Positions 1 through 11,430 of a stretch of 64,000 nucleotides of DNA are shown here, piece by piece. The stretch is from Archegozetes longisetosus (taxonomy: Eukaryota; Arthropoda; Arachnida; Sarcoptiformes; Trhypochthoniidae): the NCBI GenBank assembly GCA_018873245.2, contig JAEMBT020000009.1, forward strand, positions 8,511,288 through 8,575,287, in the 5' to 3' direction. Position numbers and translations under genes: made by a program. Position 1 is the stretch's first letter, and each line of letters starts with the position of its first letter. The notes under the pieces were generated by a model. The model made no database searches. It had not been told where the DNA came from and worked only from the letters and a program-made list of their open reading frames with translations.

Positions 1-3000
1 TGAGTTGTATGATTTTCATCTGCTGAATATTTTGAATATTCTTCTAAGAACTCTACTAAGAGTTGGTTTTTGTCAACAAACTTCGCTAACTGCAATACCA
101 TCTGATAATTTTCTTTTGTCTAGCAATATATTCATTTGCTTTCTTAACCATACTTTTGCATTCATCACATTCTCTTTCCAACGAAGATTCTTTATTTTTT
201 AGCTGCTCGATATAAGTTTTAAGACTCGTCTGAATGTTGTGAAATTGACTAGTCATTTCAGAAATAGTTCCCTCCTTTTCTTGTTCCAGAGCTTTAATTC
301 TACCATCGATATTAATGATTTTGTTGTTGTCTTCTTTAATACAATTTTGTAGAAATTTAATTGAATGTTTAAGATTTCCAATTGAATGGTAACTTTCAAG
401 AGTATCACGTTTGCTGATATAGACATCAAGACAAGCTTCTCCGAAAGAGCCCTTATTTTGTTGGGACAATCATAGTAAACTTTAATTCCTTGATTGTGTT
501 TAGATTTAATTGAAAACTCTCCTATCATTTCTTCAGAACCATTATCATAACATTTACCATCACGCCGCTCATAACATTTAAAATCACTGATTCGCATATC
601 CCCAGATAGCTCACATTCAAATGTGTGACTTGTTTTTATAACAAAATTGACGATTGTATATCTAGTTCTTCTATCAGCAAAAATCCCACGCCATTCTAAT
701 ACAGGGGATTCATCATTTTGAATTTTATTCAATACATCAAGCATTTCAGGAAGTTGAAGATTCCAACTATCAATTCGAGATTGCAGCGTATTCTTCTCTG
801 TTTTTTCGGAAATAATAGCATGATCAATATGCTCCTTAAATTTTTCAATATCTGCTTCGTCGAAGTTCAATAGTCTAGTTTCGTTATCCTTTATGATATC
901 TTTAACGCTTGCTAACTCAGACCATAACCTAGACAACTTATCATTTCCAGAGAAAATACTGGCTTTATGTTTTAAGAACGAACCAGCAATTTTTGTAATT
1001 AGGTCTTTAACTTCTTTAACACATCTAGATTGAGGGTCTAAGTTGAATCGTTCTAAAGGTATTGGTTCTGAATCTTTGAAGAAATTTAGAAGCTCATTCT
1101 TGCTTTCTGGGCTTGAAAAATCTATTTTCATTAGGTTTTCGTACTTGTGTAGTAATTTGAGCAAGACTGCAGCGTCACTTGATGACTGACTTGAAGTCCT
1201 TTCCATTTGTGCAATAGTTTTATAAATACGGTTTTTTAATTGTTCAGTTGTTCTATCTCCTTTATTAAATACAAATTTCACAGAATTCTTAAAGTTGATA
1301 CTATCGTAGAATAAATTTGAAATTATATCTAATAATAGTTTAAGCTGATTCCCTCTATCAGTATCTATATCAGCCTCATCAATCATTATAACTATAGATT
1401 TAATCAATTTTGCTGCTTTAATAACCATACGTAAGGAAAATTCGTTAACAATAGTATGTTCAAGGCTTCTAGTATCCCAGAAACCAGCTGTATCGCACAA
1501 GTAGTATGAATGGTCATTACTATAGTAAACAGCTGGATATAGAGTTTGCGAGCTATCGTGACCAATTTTCGGGAAAAAATTACTGTTGTGAAGCTCATTT
1601 GTAATGTAAATATCTCCTGAATCATTTTGTCTTTTGCGCATCTGGCCGCCATTCAAATAATTGATTAGAGTACTCTTTCCTGAACCTGTTTTGCCAATTA
1701 TCAATACAATGTCCTTACCAGCTGCTTTTTCTGCAGCATTTTTTGCTCCAATAAGTAGCTTGCTTAATTTAATAAGATCAATCATGTGGTCGTTGTCAAC
1801 AGAATTACTGTGGTAAAAGACTAAATCAGCATCCGTTGAGTTGTAATTGTAAGAACTTGGGTCACCGGAACTTCTATCAGTTATTTCTCCTTCTGTATCA
1901 GCTTGCCGATGCAATTGAAACTCGAATTCGCCGTCACCATCAAGATTTTCATCGTAAGAGTATCCCTTCACTTTATCCGCTTGATCAGGATAATGGTTCA
2001 AGTAGTTTTTCTTAAACTCTGTTATTACCTCTGCAGCATAAAAATTCCGTAAACGCATAACCATCTGAAATTTTTCATGTTTTTCGATTAAATCATTACG
2101 AGCGATACTGATTTTCTTCTCCCATTCAACCGTAAGGGTTTCACATATTTTACGTTCCCTTTCGTAATATTCAGCTGATTTAGACAACTGATTGATTAAA
2201 TTATTTGCTTGAGTAACTAGGTTTGACTTTTCTTGTAAAACGCCAATTTTAATGCGATTAATTTCCTTTTCGATTCTAATTTTTTCATCTTCATTTTGTT
2301 TAAGATTATCCCTTACTTCATTTAGCGCTTTATGATGTGATTCAATTTGATTTTTATTTTCAGGTGTGAAGCGTTTTTCAGAATACAAGGTTAACTTTGC
2401 TTTGCCATAATAATGACTGGGAGTGAAATATCTAAGTTGAAATTGTTCTTTTGTGGATATCAATGGCTCGAATTTTTCTCGATCACCTTCGTCTACCACA
2501 TTAGTACCTTCGTCTACCGCGTTAGTGCCTTCGTATTTGTGGTGACATATAGGTGCACAATCGTCATCAACATGATATTCAAATAAGTGAACATTGATAA
2601 TGCCTTTATTTACTGTGCCATATTTAACTTTTTCGTCGAAAGATTCTTGAAAAATGATCATTTGATTCTTATCATTTTCCAGTTTATCGATCTTGTTTTG
2701 AAATGATTCGATATTTTATGCTTTTCATTGATATCATCAATTATTCTTTTCTTGCTTTTTTCAAGCTTCTTCAACTCTTCTTGAACCATATTATATCCTC
2801 CTTCATTAGTAACTTCTTCTTTATTAGCAATGTCTATTTTTTTTTCGATCTCAATGATTCGCTGCTTATAATCATTTGTTTTCAACTGAAAATCTTTGAT
2901 ATACTTATTACCCTCAGTAATGATATTGTAAGCTTCATTAAATGTTGAAGCTAACGAAAAAATGACTTTTTTAATTGACTCATGCTCTTTCTGGTCAGAT

Positions 3001-3815
3001 ACAACTTTAAGGTACTTTCTATTAATGGAAGGTATTGCATTTTTGATTGCTCTCACTAACTCTTCACCACTAACTCCTTTATCTAGCGGGCCAATCTTTA
3101 AAATATTGTAATGATATTTTAGCATTAGCGTCATCATCGAATATGCGTCTTTACAACGACAATCGTTTAAGCTTTCTTCTAAAGATTTTGAATGATAACG
3201 TAACTTTTCTTTAATCTGCTTCAAAGTTCGGTGGCCTTTCGTGAAAACAAAAAAGACATTTCTTTGATAAAGTTGATGATCGCTCACAATTTTTCCTATA
3301 ATTTCTAGGACTGCCCAAAAAGGTTGACCTCTATCTGTATCGAATGCTTTTTCATCAACTGCTACGATAATTGCTTTAACTCGTTTAGCCGAGCGCACAG
3401 CAATAGATAAAGAGAAATACGAGCATAAGTCCTCAATCCTGCCACGAGTATCACCAAATCCAGCTGTATCACATAAAGCAAAATCATATTTATTTTCATG
3501 AGTATATACACGAGGAAAGCTTGTTTCAGATAAGCTATGACCAATAGTTGCAAAACGACTCGGTTCATTTTCTGCAATTTTGTTAAAGACTCGCAAATCA
3601 CCAGTTTTATGATCCATCATTGAAGTCATAATACCATCGTGTAAATAGTTTATTAGTGTACTCTTTCCACTGCCTGTTTTACCGACAACAAGTACAATAT
3701 CTTTATCTGCAGCACTCCTTATTGATTCTTCTGATTTCATAAGTAAACTTTCTAGCTTGGCAAGATCTATTTCTTCATTACTTTCTGGATCTTGATTTTC
3801 TAGACTGTCGTTCAT
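1..3815 (-). CDS. Tandem P-loop GTPase / coiled-coil protein, one gene broken by three apparent frameshifts
   Basis: Four reading segments join into one long protein that runs off the window's left edge: 3815-2658 (385 codons), 2661-about 465, 469-about 115, and about 115-1. The first segment has a G1 P-loop GKTGSGKS at residues 45-52, a G3 DTAGFGDTR at 116-124 and a degenerate G4 TKGH at 192-195, followed by coiled coil. The second starts with coiled coil and contains a second GTPase domain: GKTGSGKS near its residue 320, DTAGFWDTR, and a proper G4 NKGD. The tail is helical. At each junction the other frame continues charged helical sequence, and one extra base in a homopolymer (positions 2714-2717, 463-465, 114-117) would restore a single frame. 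The paired domains resemble the AIG1/GIMAP-like or septin-like GTPase class in their motifs, but I cannot assign a family. Cellular role unknown. ATG 3815 is the first in-frame start. The frame break may be sequencing error or real decay. Confidence 0.7.
253..2661 (-). CDS. Second GTPase domain segment with flanking coiled coils
   Basis: This open frame of 802 codons begins with a methionine that is probably internal. Residues about 100-200 are a charged coiled coil. An acidic, Ser/Asp-rich linker precedes the second GTPase domain (P-loop near residue 320, DTAGF near 390, NKGD near 465), and another helical region follows. The last roughly 70 codons, below position 465, are out of character; the overlapping frame at 86-469 carries the expected helical continuation. 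Both GTPase domains share the same spacing from P-loop to DTAGF and similar sequence, so one probably arose by duplication of the other. Confidence 0.6.
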   Translation of the reverse strand: MIIFQESFDEKVKYGTVNKGIINVHLFEYHVDDDCAPICHHKYEGTNAVDEGTNVVDEGDREKFEPLISTKEQFQLRYFTPSHYYGKAKLTLYSEKRFTPENKNQIESHHKALNEVRDNLKQNEDEKIRIEKEINRIKIGVLQEKSNLVTQANNLINQLSKSAEYYERERKICETLTVEWEKKISIARNDLIEKHEKFQMVMRLRNFYAAEVITEFKKNYLNHYPDQADKVKGYSYDENLDGDGEFEFQLHRQADTEGEITDRSSGDPSSYNYNSTDADLVFYHSNSVDNDHMIDLIKLSKLLIGAKNAAEKAAGKDIVLIIGKTGSGKSTLINYLNGGQMRKRQNDSGDIYITNELHNSNFFPKIGHDSSQTLYPAVYYSNDHSYYLCDTAGFWDTRSLEHTIVNEFSLRMVIKAAKLIKSIVIMIDEADIDTDRGNQLKLLLDIISNLFYDSINFKNSVKFVFNKGDRTTEQLKNRIYKTIAQMERTSSQSSSDAAVLLKLLHKYENLMKIDFSSPESKNELLNFFKDSEPIPLERFNLDPQSRCVKEVKDLITKIAGSFLKHKASIFSGNDKLSRLWSELASVKDIIKDNETRLLNFDEADIEKFKEHIDHAIISEKTEKNTLQSRIDSWNLQLPEMLDVLNKIQNDESPVLEWRGIFADRRTRYTIVNFVIKTSHTFECELSGDMRISDFKCYERRDGKCYDNGSEEMIGEFSIKSKHNQGIKVYYDCPNKIRALSEKLVLMSISANVILLKVTIQLEILNIQLNFYKIVLKKTTTKSLISMVELKLWNKKRRELFLK
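2658..3815 (-). CDS. First GTPase domain segment
   Basis: This is the N-terminal, uninterrupted part of the tandem GTPase gene. It is 385 codons, with G1, G3 and a degenerate G4 (TKGH in place of N/TKxD), so nucleotide specificity of this domain is doubtful. Its final dozen or so codons after the 2714-2717 T-run (A-run on the coding strand) look unlike coding sequence, while the alternative frame gives a smooth coiled coil that runs straight into the next segment's first methionine. The stop at 2658 is therefore probably not the natural end. Confidence 0.6.
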   Translation of the reverse strand: MNDSLENQDPESNEEIDLAKLESLLMKSEESIRSAADKDIVLVVGKTGSGKSTLINYLHDGIMTSMMDHKTGDLRVFNKIAENEPSRFATIGHSLSETSFPRVYTHENKYDFALCDTAGFGDTRGRIEDLCSYFSLSIAVRSAKRVKAIIVAVDEKAFDTDRGQPFWAVLEIIGKIVSDHQLYQRNVFFVFTKGHRTLKQIKEKLRYHSKSLEESLNDCRCKDAYSMMTLMLKYHYNILKIGPLDKGVSGEELVRAIKNAIPSINRKYLKVVSDQKEHESIKKVIFSLASTFNEAYNIITEGNKYIKDFQLKTNDYKQRIIEIEKKIDIANKEEVTNEGGYNMVQEELKKLEKSKKRIIDDINEKHKISNHFKTRSINWKMIRIK

Positions 3816-5315
3816 TTTGATATTCCTTAAGAAATCATAAAAACGATATTTTATTTATAAAAATCATAGATATTTGTATTATTTAAAATGTTTTCAAGTT
3901 TATTGGTTTGAAGGAAAAAATAAATTTGAAACTTCTATGAAAATTTAAAATACTCACTTTTGAGTAATTAATGAATTCAATTTGTAAGCCTAGTAAACCA
4001 GTAATTTGGTCCTTCTATTCACGTATTCTCAGCTCTTACTAGGGCCTTGTATGACTCAAAACAGGTTTGAATTAATCAAATGATACGTTCCCTATTTAAA
4101 TGAACATATTTTAAAATAATTATCTTTTGGCTTATTTATTTTATCATAATGCTTACTCAATACTAATAATATTATTATTTAGAAAGGCTTTTCTCTGGAG
4201 TATATTTTTATTAAATTGAATAGTTATCACACGATTTATATCACAAGTATTATTTTTTATATCCTTCATATAGAGAATTCCCTTTTCCAACTTGATACTA
4301 GAACAGTAAAATGCTTTTGATTAAGGATTTCAGTATTTTTCGGTCATTTTAACCTATCTGTTAAACTTGAAAAGTGTTAAAGTAAACGATAGGGTATATA
4401 GCAGTTATCGTGTTTATTAAGTTGTTTGTATAGTCATCTGCAACGTTATTTGTTTAAAACGTTGAATGAAAACTTATTAGGTGGGCCCATAACTAGTCGG
4501 AATAAGTTCAGTTAACGATAACGATTAAAATTCCGGGAATTTATGGGCCCACCTAATATTTCGTACCGAATTTTAATGCCTAAACTAAGATATGTTTAAC
4601 TTTGAGCATGATAAATAACTAATTTATATTTTAATTTGACCCCCAAATGCTCACTTGAAAATACTGCAGTATTACCTGTCTAATATTTACTCGAAGGGTC
4701 CGTAAAATTTACTAAATATTAACGAGGTTAAATACTATCGAGACCCTTATAAATATTTCAAAATTCAAATTTATTATAGAGATTTAGATTTACTATAAAG
4801 TACAACGATTGTTTAACAGAAAATCAGTTGATAGCAAATTGTTGTAAAGATTATTAATTCGGCTCAAAGTAATTGAAGATTCACTTTTGTTCGAGGTTTA
4901 TGTTTTTAGTAAATACATCTTGTCTTTTAAGGTGTTCAATGCCTTGAAAGCATTGTCAGAAACTGATTAACGAGAAAAAATATTCGCTCATCTGTTGCAT
5001 CATATCTAGCACTTCAAAACTTGTTGGTAGCCTTTTCAAATTCAATCTCCGAATTTTTAGAATTGTTTGTTTATTTTTATTCAAAAATAATGCAAGTGAA
5101 TAATAATGAGGTGGGCTTTTATATTGTAGCGACTGAATAGTTGAACAAATAATAACGAATATAAATTATATCGAGATAAAAACTAGAGAGATTTTTTGAT
5201 ATTATTTTAAAAGGGACTTCTGCATAGACTGGGAGCATCACTAAAATATAATCAGAGTAAATACTATCGAAGTAAATACTAGAGAGAAAATACTTTATGA
5301 ATATTTTTGATGTTA
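3816..5315. other. Intergenic, mostly featureless
   Basis: No coding region, RNA gene or transposase remnant is recognisable here apart from the hairpin listed at 4474-4558. The sequence is AT-rich with short open frames only. Confidence 0.5.
4474..4558. repeat. Small hairpin / MITE-like inverted repeat
   Basis: Two arms of about 18 bases, TTAGGTGGGCCCATAA at the left and its exact reverse complement at the right, are separated by about 48 bases; weaker pairing continues inward. The GC-rich GTGGGCCCA core stands out from the AT-rich surroundings. Too short for a coding element; probably a solo hairpin of a non-autonomous transposon. Confidence 0.6.
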
Positions 5316-5323
5316 ATAATCAC

Positions 5324-5936
5324 TAGGGGTGGCATAAATATGTAAAATGCATATTTGCATAAAAAGGAATATTTAAGGGTTTATGGGACATAAAAACATA
5401 AATACATAAAATGGAGTATTTTAAATAATTTGATCAGTTTATCAAAAATTTTGTGAAGCTTTGGACAAAATCTTTGGATATAAAACACTTAAAATAATCT
5501 CTGAGTTGTTAAACGGATAGAATTTGTCTCTGGAAAATCTGAATAATAGAGAATTCTCAAAATTTTTGCATCCATTCCCATAAAAGATGGGATTGGGATT
5601 CACATTTTCATCTCTATTGAATAAAAACTTATAAGCTGATGATACTGGGTATCTCAAGCGTGCAACAGTAACTCAATATAATGTTGAGAGAATCTTCAGT
5701 GGGCATAAAAATATATTAAGAACAAATAGACTAAAATTTACAAGTGAAAACCTAAAGATGTACGTTGTAGTTAAATGCAACAAGAATAATTTCTAATCTT
5801 ATTAATTAGATATATTTTTATCAGATTATCTTATTGTGTTCCTTCTAATGCATATTTAAGTGCCTATTTCGCGATTTTTAAAGGCATATTTGCATACATA
5901 TTCCTGAAAAATAAAAGCATATTTTTGTCACCCCTA
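5324..5936 (+). mobile_element. Deleted hAT transposon with 8-bp target duplication
   Basis: The ends are inverted TAGGGGTG / CACCCCTA, flanked on both sides by the 8-base duplication ATAATCAC (5316-5323 and 5937-5944), which fits the hAT preference nTnnnnAn. Near 5660-5800 (plus) an open stretch encodes a degraded hAT C-terminal dimerisation region with VERIFS followed by a helical segment ending in a CNK-type tail. The rest of the transposase is missing, so this is an internally deleted derivative. Subterminal copies of GCATATTTGCATA lie at both ends and could be transposase binding sites. Confidence 0.85.
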
Positions 5937-5944
5937 ATAATCAC

Positions 5945-6810
5945 GTAAACTAAATACAATAATCTTTATAACCTTTTGGGTCATTTTGATCAACGTTCAG
6001 CTGTTCTGGGATTAGACTGTTTACAACGAGTGGGTCAGTGCAGCTGACAGCGTTAGTTTCTAGTGGAAAATTTCTAGAAATTTTCTCGAGAGATAATTTC
6101 TCGTCAAAAATCGAGAAATTTTCTTTTTACAACACTAGGAAGTATACAATAAATAACACAATGAGTCAAACACTATTTAGAAAATAACGAACAAAATTTT
6201 CACTATATACTAAGAAATTTATATTTTAACTTCAATTTTTGAGATTGTATTTAATAGTATTTATAAAAGTTTATTGTGAAGCATTAAAATTTTGACTCAA
6301 TTGAGAAAATCTAAGACTTGCTATTGAAAAACAATTACATGAAGTCGACTCATAAGGGACTAAAATTAAAGTCTTTATTGCGAGTTTCAGCAAATATTCA
6401 ACTTTTAGCTGGACTGTAATTTGATTCAATAGCCTTGAAATTCATTTGATTGCTTCAAGAATACGACAAAAATACCGATTTTAAATCAGAGCTACAGTCT
6501 TAGAAATAAAAAACATGTGAGATGTGTAAAAGAATACTAAACGCCTTAGCTTTTAGGATTTATTTTCCAAAGATTGTAAACTCTATCCGTTGTAATAACT
6601 ATATTTCACACAAACTAAGAAAGAATTGATTCCAAGTAAAAAAATGATTGTCATGTTATTCTAAATTAATACACATCATTTACAAGCAAAGCTGCAGCAT
6701 TATTTTATGGATTTCTATAAAATAAAGAAAAATACTTATTGTACTATGGAATTTCATTAGTTAAGCACACGAATTTATTTAATAAGAAACCATGAATACA
6801 TCTTAAAGCG
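5945..6810. other. Intergenic with a short hAT-end fragment
   Basis: At about 6057-6143 there is sequence matching, in inverted orientation, the termini of the MITE at 9985-10282 (TTTCTAGAAATTTTCTC and TTTTTACAACACTA). No matching target duplication was seen. The remainder shows nothing recognisable. Confidence 0.4.
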
Positions 6811-6814
6811 ATGA

Positions 6815-7452
6815 GCTTTGACCCGTATACCTACTTTAAACATATAAGCTAGGGGTCCATCAAGATAAAGAATAGATTTACTTACCCATGATTTAATGAA
6901 GATGTTAATCTAAAGATAAAATTCAATGTGTGTCGATCAAATTTATTCGAAAAGGAGAATCAAATTACTGAATTTATCTATTAGGTAGAACTGTATTGTT
7001 ATGAACGCAAAGTTCAACTGAAGAGCCAACTGTTATAGATATTGCATAACACGAACGCAACAAGTTCTTAACTTTCTAACTGAAAAGTCCTTCAAGTTAT
7101 TTAAATGTTTCCTCTCACTCAAAATGTGCCTCAGTATTTACTTAAGTTTTAACACGTGATCTGATTTATTTTCAACTCACTAAAGTTTGCTTTCGTACTT
7201 ATAACTTATGAGTGAAATTAAAAGACTTAATTGAATTTTAAATAGTTGATAGCATTTAATATATTAGTTTACATTGTGATTCACCGTAAGATTTTAAAAG
7301 GGGAAGTTGACGTCTCCAGGGCAATAAAAAGATAATTTTTATAAATAGAAAATTTTACTCGATAAATCAAATAACTAGTTTTCAGTGAGCTAAAAGCAAA
7401 CTCTAGACAGTTAGCAGCCGTCTAGCCTTGAAATATTTGCGGTCGCATTTCA
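6815..7452 (+). repeat. Left arm of the 5.2-kb inverted repeat
   Basis: Pairs with 11431-12065 along its entire length. The positions sum to about 18,880 at both inner and outer ends, so the arms are collinear with little net length change. Confidence 0.65.
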
Positions 7453-7487
7453 TGACTATACAGTTTTCCTTCTGAAATGTCATGGTA

Positions 7488-7797
7488 TGGGGTGTAAAAT
7501 AAGTTTAAGGCCTAATATACAAAAAAGCATGAGTACACACAATACACCCTCATACATAATAGTATTCTACAACGTCTTATTTTAACAATACCTGAGTATG
7601 ACAGTATTTCTTCAAATTATCTTTCCATGCCGTCGAATCAAGTGAGCCCAACTGGAGAAAGACAAAATCCAAAATTCAATTGAGGTGCTCACTTTGGGTT
7701 CTAAATTCTCCAATTAGGTTGTAGAATACTATCATGGGTATGTATTGTATGTACTCATGCTCCTTACATGCTAGGCTTAAACTTATTTTACACCCTT
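7488..7797. mobile_element. TA-flanked MITE (Tc1/mariner-type)
   Basis: Terminal inverted repeats of about 80 bases start with GGGTGTAAAATAAGTTTAAG. A TA dinucleotide lies just outside each end (7486-7487 and 7798-7799), fitting the Tc1/mariner target site. It is nested inside the long inverted-repeat element and has no ORF. Confidence 0.7.
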
Positions 7798-8057
7798 TAT
7801 GTAGCGAAGCGTTAACTGAGCAATGAAACAGATCAAGCTTCTCTGATGTCAGGCTATATAGAATTATTATATTAATAAGTGACGAATCACTTGTAAGCGC
7901 AGCTCAAAGACTGTGTATGGTGTACATAGAGCAAATCAAAGGTTTTTAAAATTGAATGTGTCACCACTTGAAAGATAAAAATCATTTAGTTAAATCCTTT
8001 AGTCGTAATAAAAAAGTTAATTTATGGATGAATAAAAACTATTACTAGTAGACAGAC

Positions 8058-8709
8058 TAGAGCTGAGCATAAAAGACCTGAGGTCTTCTAGAACCTCCGG
8101 ACCTGAGGTCTTTTGAGGTTCAGGTCCGGGTCCTGGTCCTTAATATCAGTTAAGGTTCAGGCTCGAGTCCTAATAAAATGGCTCAGGTCCGGTCCTGGTC
8201 TTTAGAAAAGACCTCTGAGTGAAGACCTCTTGAAATACTAATATTAATGGTTGAAATGAATGTTTGTATCGCAATACTTGCACTTAAATTTTTTATTTCT
8301 TATATCTTCATAAAATGCTCCTATCTTATAAAACGAACACTCTACTTCATTTAGAACACTCTCACTTATATCTGAGTCTAGTATGATAAAAGCCGGACTC
8401 AATTTAATTAATATTTTAATCTAAATTGAGTTAGCATTCAATAAACGCAACAGAAAATGATTTCATTTATTATATTATATGAGCAAAATAATTCATAGAA
8501 ACTGTTGTTCTACAATATGATACTTTTTATTCAAATAAACAAAATACAGTTGAGGTTCAGGTCCGGGTTCAGGTCTTTAAAAGAGGTCCTATGAGAGGTT
8601 CAGGTTTGCAATTTTATGAGAGGTCCAGGTCTAGGCCTTCAAACATAGGTCCAGGTCCACGTTCAGGTCTTTCAGAAAGACCTCCAGGACCCGGACCTGC
8701 TCAGCACTA
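8058..8709. mobile_element. hAT MITE with AGGTCC-rich subterminal repeats
   Basis: The ends are TAGAGCTGAGC and GCTCAGCACTA (imperfect inverted repeat), flanked by exact 8-base duplications AGACAGAC at 8050-8057 and 8710-8717. Both subterminal zones are crowded with direct and inverted copies of variants of AGGTCCGGGTCCTGG, strikingly GC-rich compared with the AT-rich centre. No ORF. Confidence 0.85.
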
Positions 8710-9837
8710 AGACAGACAATAGGTTTTCCTTTAGATTAAAAATTAGATTACAGCCAAACTCAGTTACATTTCCAATGTATGCGTTGCTATTTCCAATAGG
8801 CAGTACTTAGTTAGTGCTATCAGAAAAGCTATTTTCAGTTATTGCATTACCATTATCAATTTAAAAGTTTATTCAATGAGTACGCAGTTAAAAAACAATT
8901 ATTCATTTAATCTAAATCAGATTATGCTAATTATCTATCATTTCTCTTGTGAGACAGGTCATAAGTATTTTTTCATATTTTCGAAAAATTAGACCATTTT
9001 GATCAGATATACGATTATTTTTCTAACTTTGGTTACTTATGATTTCTATGACTCGTCGCGACCTTACAGTGATTGCACTATCATTTATGACTTCCATTTT
9101 AATCATATAATTAAATACAACACAAGATCGATTTTTATTACAAACAAAATATTTATAATGCGAGTCAAGGTAGACTTAAAATGGAGATAGTGATGGATTT
9201 CCGGCTTGAATGCCAAAGTATGATACGCATAATGAGTTTTTACATAGGCAAGAACGCCGAAAATAGGGAAAAACCTGTTTTCAGATTCCATTTTTTTGCA
9301 AACTTCCCGAAATAAACTGAATCTCATTCATAAGGTTATTATTAATTAGAAAAGCCGTAGCTGTATGTAAATCGAGCTTATGATGCAAGAAAGTGATACA
9401 TTTATTTTAACAATTTAATTTAATCCACTGTAACTTATAAAAAATGCTGCAGTTCAATCAGCTTGGTTTTACTTATTGAAACGAATTTTTGAAACAGGTT
9501 GAAAAGTGGGTAATTTTATAGTCAGCTTTACGCGATGAAATTCCACTTGATCCTAAAATCCAATTGGTAGTATAGAATTTTGTGAACCAGACTGAAATCT
9601 CATCTATAGATTTATTATTTGTTGATTAATTTGATGAAACATTTATTGTGTAAAATATTATTGTAAAATGTAAGTAAATTGAATATCTTGTCAGGAAAAA
9701 TTAAGACACATTTGAGCCAAAACTTTATATTAATGAGATTAATTCATAAGGCCATTCATGTGGATTTTCTTTTAATTTATTTGAACGTAAAATTATTGAC
9801 AACCCTTTAGGATATAGCAATCAATGATTTCAGGGAT

Positions 9838-9906
9838 TGCTTACAATGGAGTCCTGAAACCGACTCTAACTGGTATTTCCACCAATCGGTTTCAAGACTC
9901 CATTGT
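9838..9906. repeat. Hairpin with 20-bp-class stem
   Basis: ACAATGGAGTCCTGAAACCGA at the left pairs with TCGGTTTCAAGACTCCATTGT at the right, with a loop of about 20 bases. Likely a very short MITE or remnant. Confidence 0.55.
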
Positions 9907-9984
9907 TAGTAGGAACTCAGTGTTAGGAAAATCAGTTTAAAACGGGTTTTTCTTATATTTCGGCGTTCCTGACTGTCTAAAATC

Positions 9985-10282
9985 TAGTGTTGTAAAAAGA
10001 AAATTTCCGGAGAAATTATCTCGAGAAACTTTCTAGAAATTTTCTATCGCACAAAATTTCTCTTAGGAGGAATTTTTTATTTCTTCAGCTCGAAATTATG
10101 TTTTAATTGAAATATTGTTTTAATTTAAGTGATATACAACATTAGAGACTTTTAAATATTCAAAATATCACTTATTTTGGTTTTGACATTCAAAATAATC
10201 TCGGCGTAGGAAAAATAGTTCCGAGAAACTTTCTAGAAAGTTTCTCATCAAAAAGAAAATTTCTAGAAATTTTACATCACTA
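9985..10282. mobile_element. Short hAT-type MITE
   Basis: The ends TAGTGTTGTAAAA / TTTTACATCACTA are inverted, and the flanks CTAAAATC (9977-9984) and GTAAAATC (10283-10290) match at seven of eight positions. The interior repeats TTTCTAGAAATTTTC-like palindromes several times. No coding capacity. Confidence 0.65.
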
Positions 10283-10454
10283 GTAAAATCTCATTATGCG
10301 TATCAGACTGGTGTTCAAGCCGTACTCCATAGTAATGCAACAACAGGAAATAGCTTTTCTGTTAGAACTACTTAAGCACTCTCCACTGGAAATAGCAATG
10401 CATACATAGAGATGAAAATTGAGGCTAAGACTAAGACTATACTTTAGCCTATAG

Positions 10455-10866
10455 TACATAATTAATTGAACTTTATTGATATGATTTGAAACTAAGTTGT
10501 TCCTCAATTTTACATCGTCAGTTGAGCTTTACTGCATAAATGAGATGTAATTCTTAGTAAGTTTGATTTCTTGCTTAATTTATTGCTTAGTTTCAGGTTC
10601 ATTATTGGTTTTGTTATTTTATAATTGACTACAACATCCGAAATTTTAATTGACTTGACATGGTCGGATGCTATAGTCAATTATAATGTAATCAAAAGGA
10701 AACTCAACAAAACCAATAATGAACATGAAAATAAGCAATAAATTAAGTAAGAAATCAAATTTACTAAGAATTACAGCTCATTATATGCAGTAAAGCTCAA
10801 CTGATAGTGTAGAATTGAGGAACAACTTCGTTCCAGATCATATCAATAAAGTTCAATAAATCATGT
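10455..10866. mobile_element. Foldback element
   Basis: Nearly the whole segment folds on itself around 10655: TTTATTGATATGAT... at the left reappears inverted at the right, with arms of about 190 bases, and the central pair is ATAATTGACTACAACATCCGA / TCGGATGCTATAGTCAATTAT. No ORF. Confidence 0.65.
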
Positions 10867-11430
10867 AATAATCATGTATTGCATAGATTTATTGCTAATC
10901 ACAACTTATTTTGATGCAAAATTTTTGGAAGATATTACTTTCATTGATGTACTGTTTGACTGATTTAGTCTATTGTGGTTTACTTCAAGTATGACTCATA
11001 CCTTATAAATTTAGATAATTTTGTTAGTAAATTTGCTAAAGATCATTGTAATAGAAAAATTATATTGTACCGAATATCGATCTAATAAAGTCTTATCTAA
11101 ATGGGAAAATTTCAGAATTTTTAAACCCCAGACTGAAAATGCTGGCTACGGCAGTGAAAACAATCCATTAATTTTTTTGTTACGACTAAAGAATTTAACA
11201 AAATGATTTTATCTTTCAAATGATGACACATTCAATCTTAAAAATCTTTCTTGATTTGCACAACGTATAGTAGACACAATCTTTGAGTTGTGCTCAAAAG
11301 TGATTTGCTTCTTATTTATATAATAATTTTCATATAGTGCGACATTCGAGAATCTTGATCTATCTCATTGTTTAGATAATGCTTCGATGCATACCATAAC
11401 ATTACCGACAATAATAGTGTATTAGTCTTG

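Noticed and set aside
2658-2661. ATGA stop/start overlap between two ORFs, resembling an operon or translational coupling
   Set aside because: The alternative frame reads smoothly through the junction, so the overlap is a by-product of a one-base break in one gene, and the window is clearly eukaryotic.
8058-8709. AGGTCC repeats taken as a CRISPR-like or satellite array
   Set aside because: The units are irregular, in both orientations, and lie inside a transposon with target duplications.
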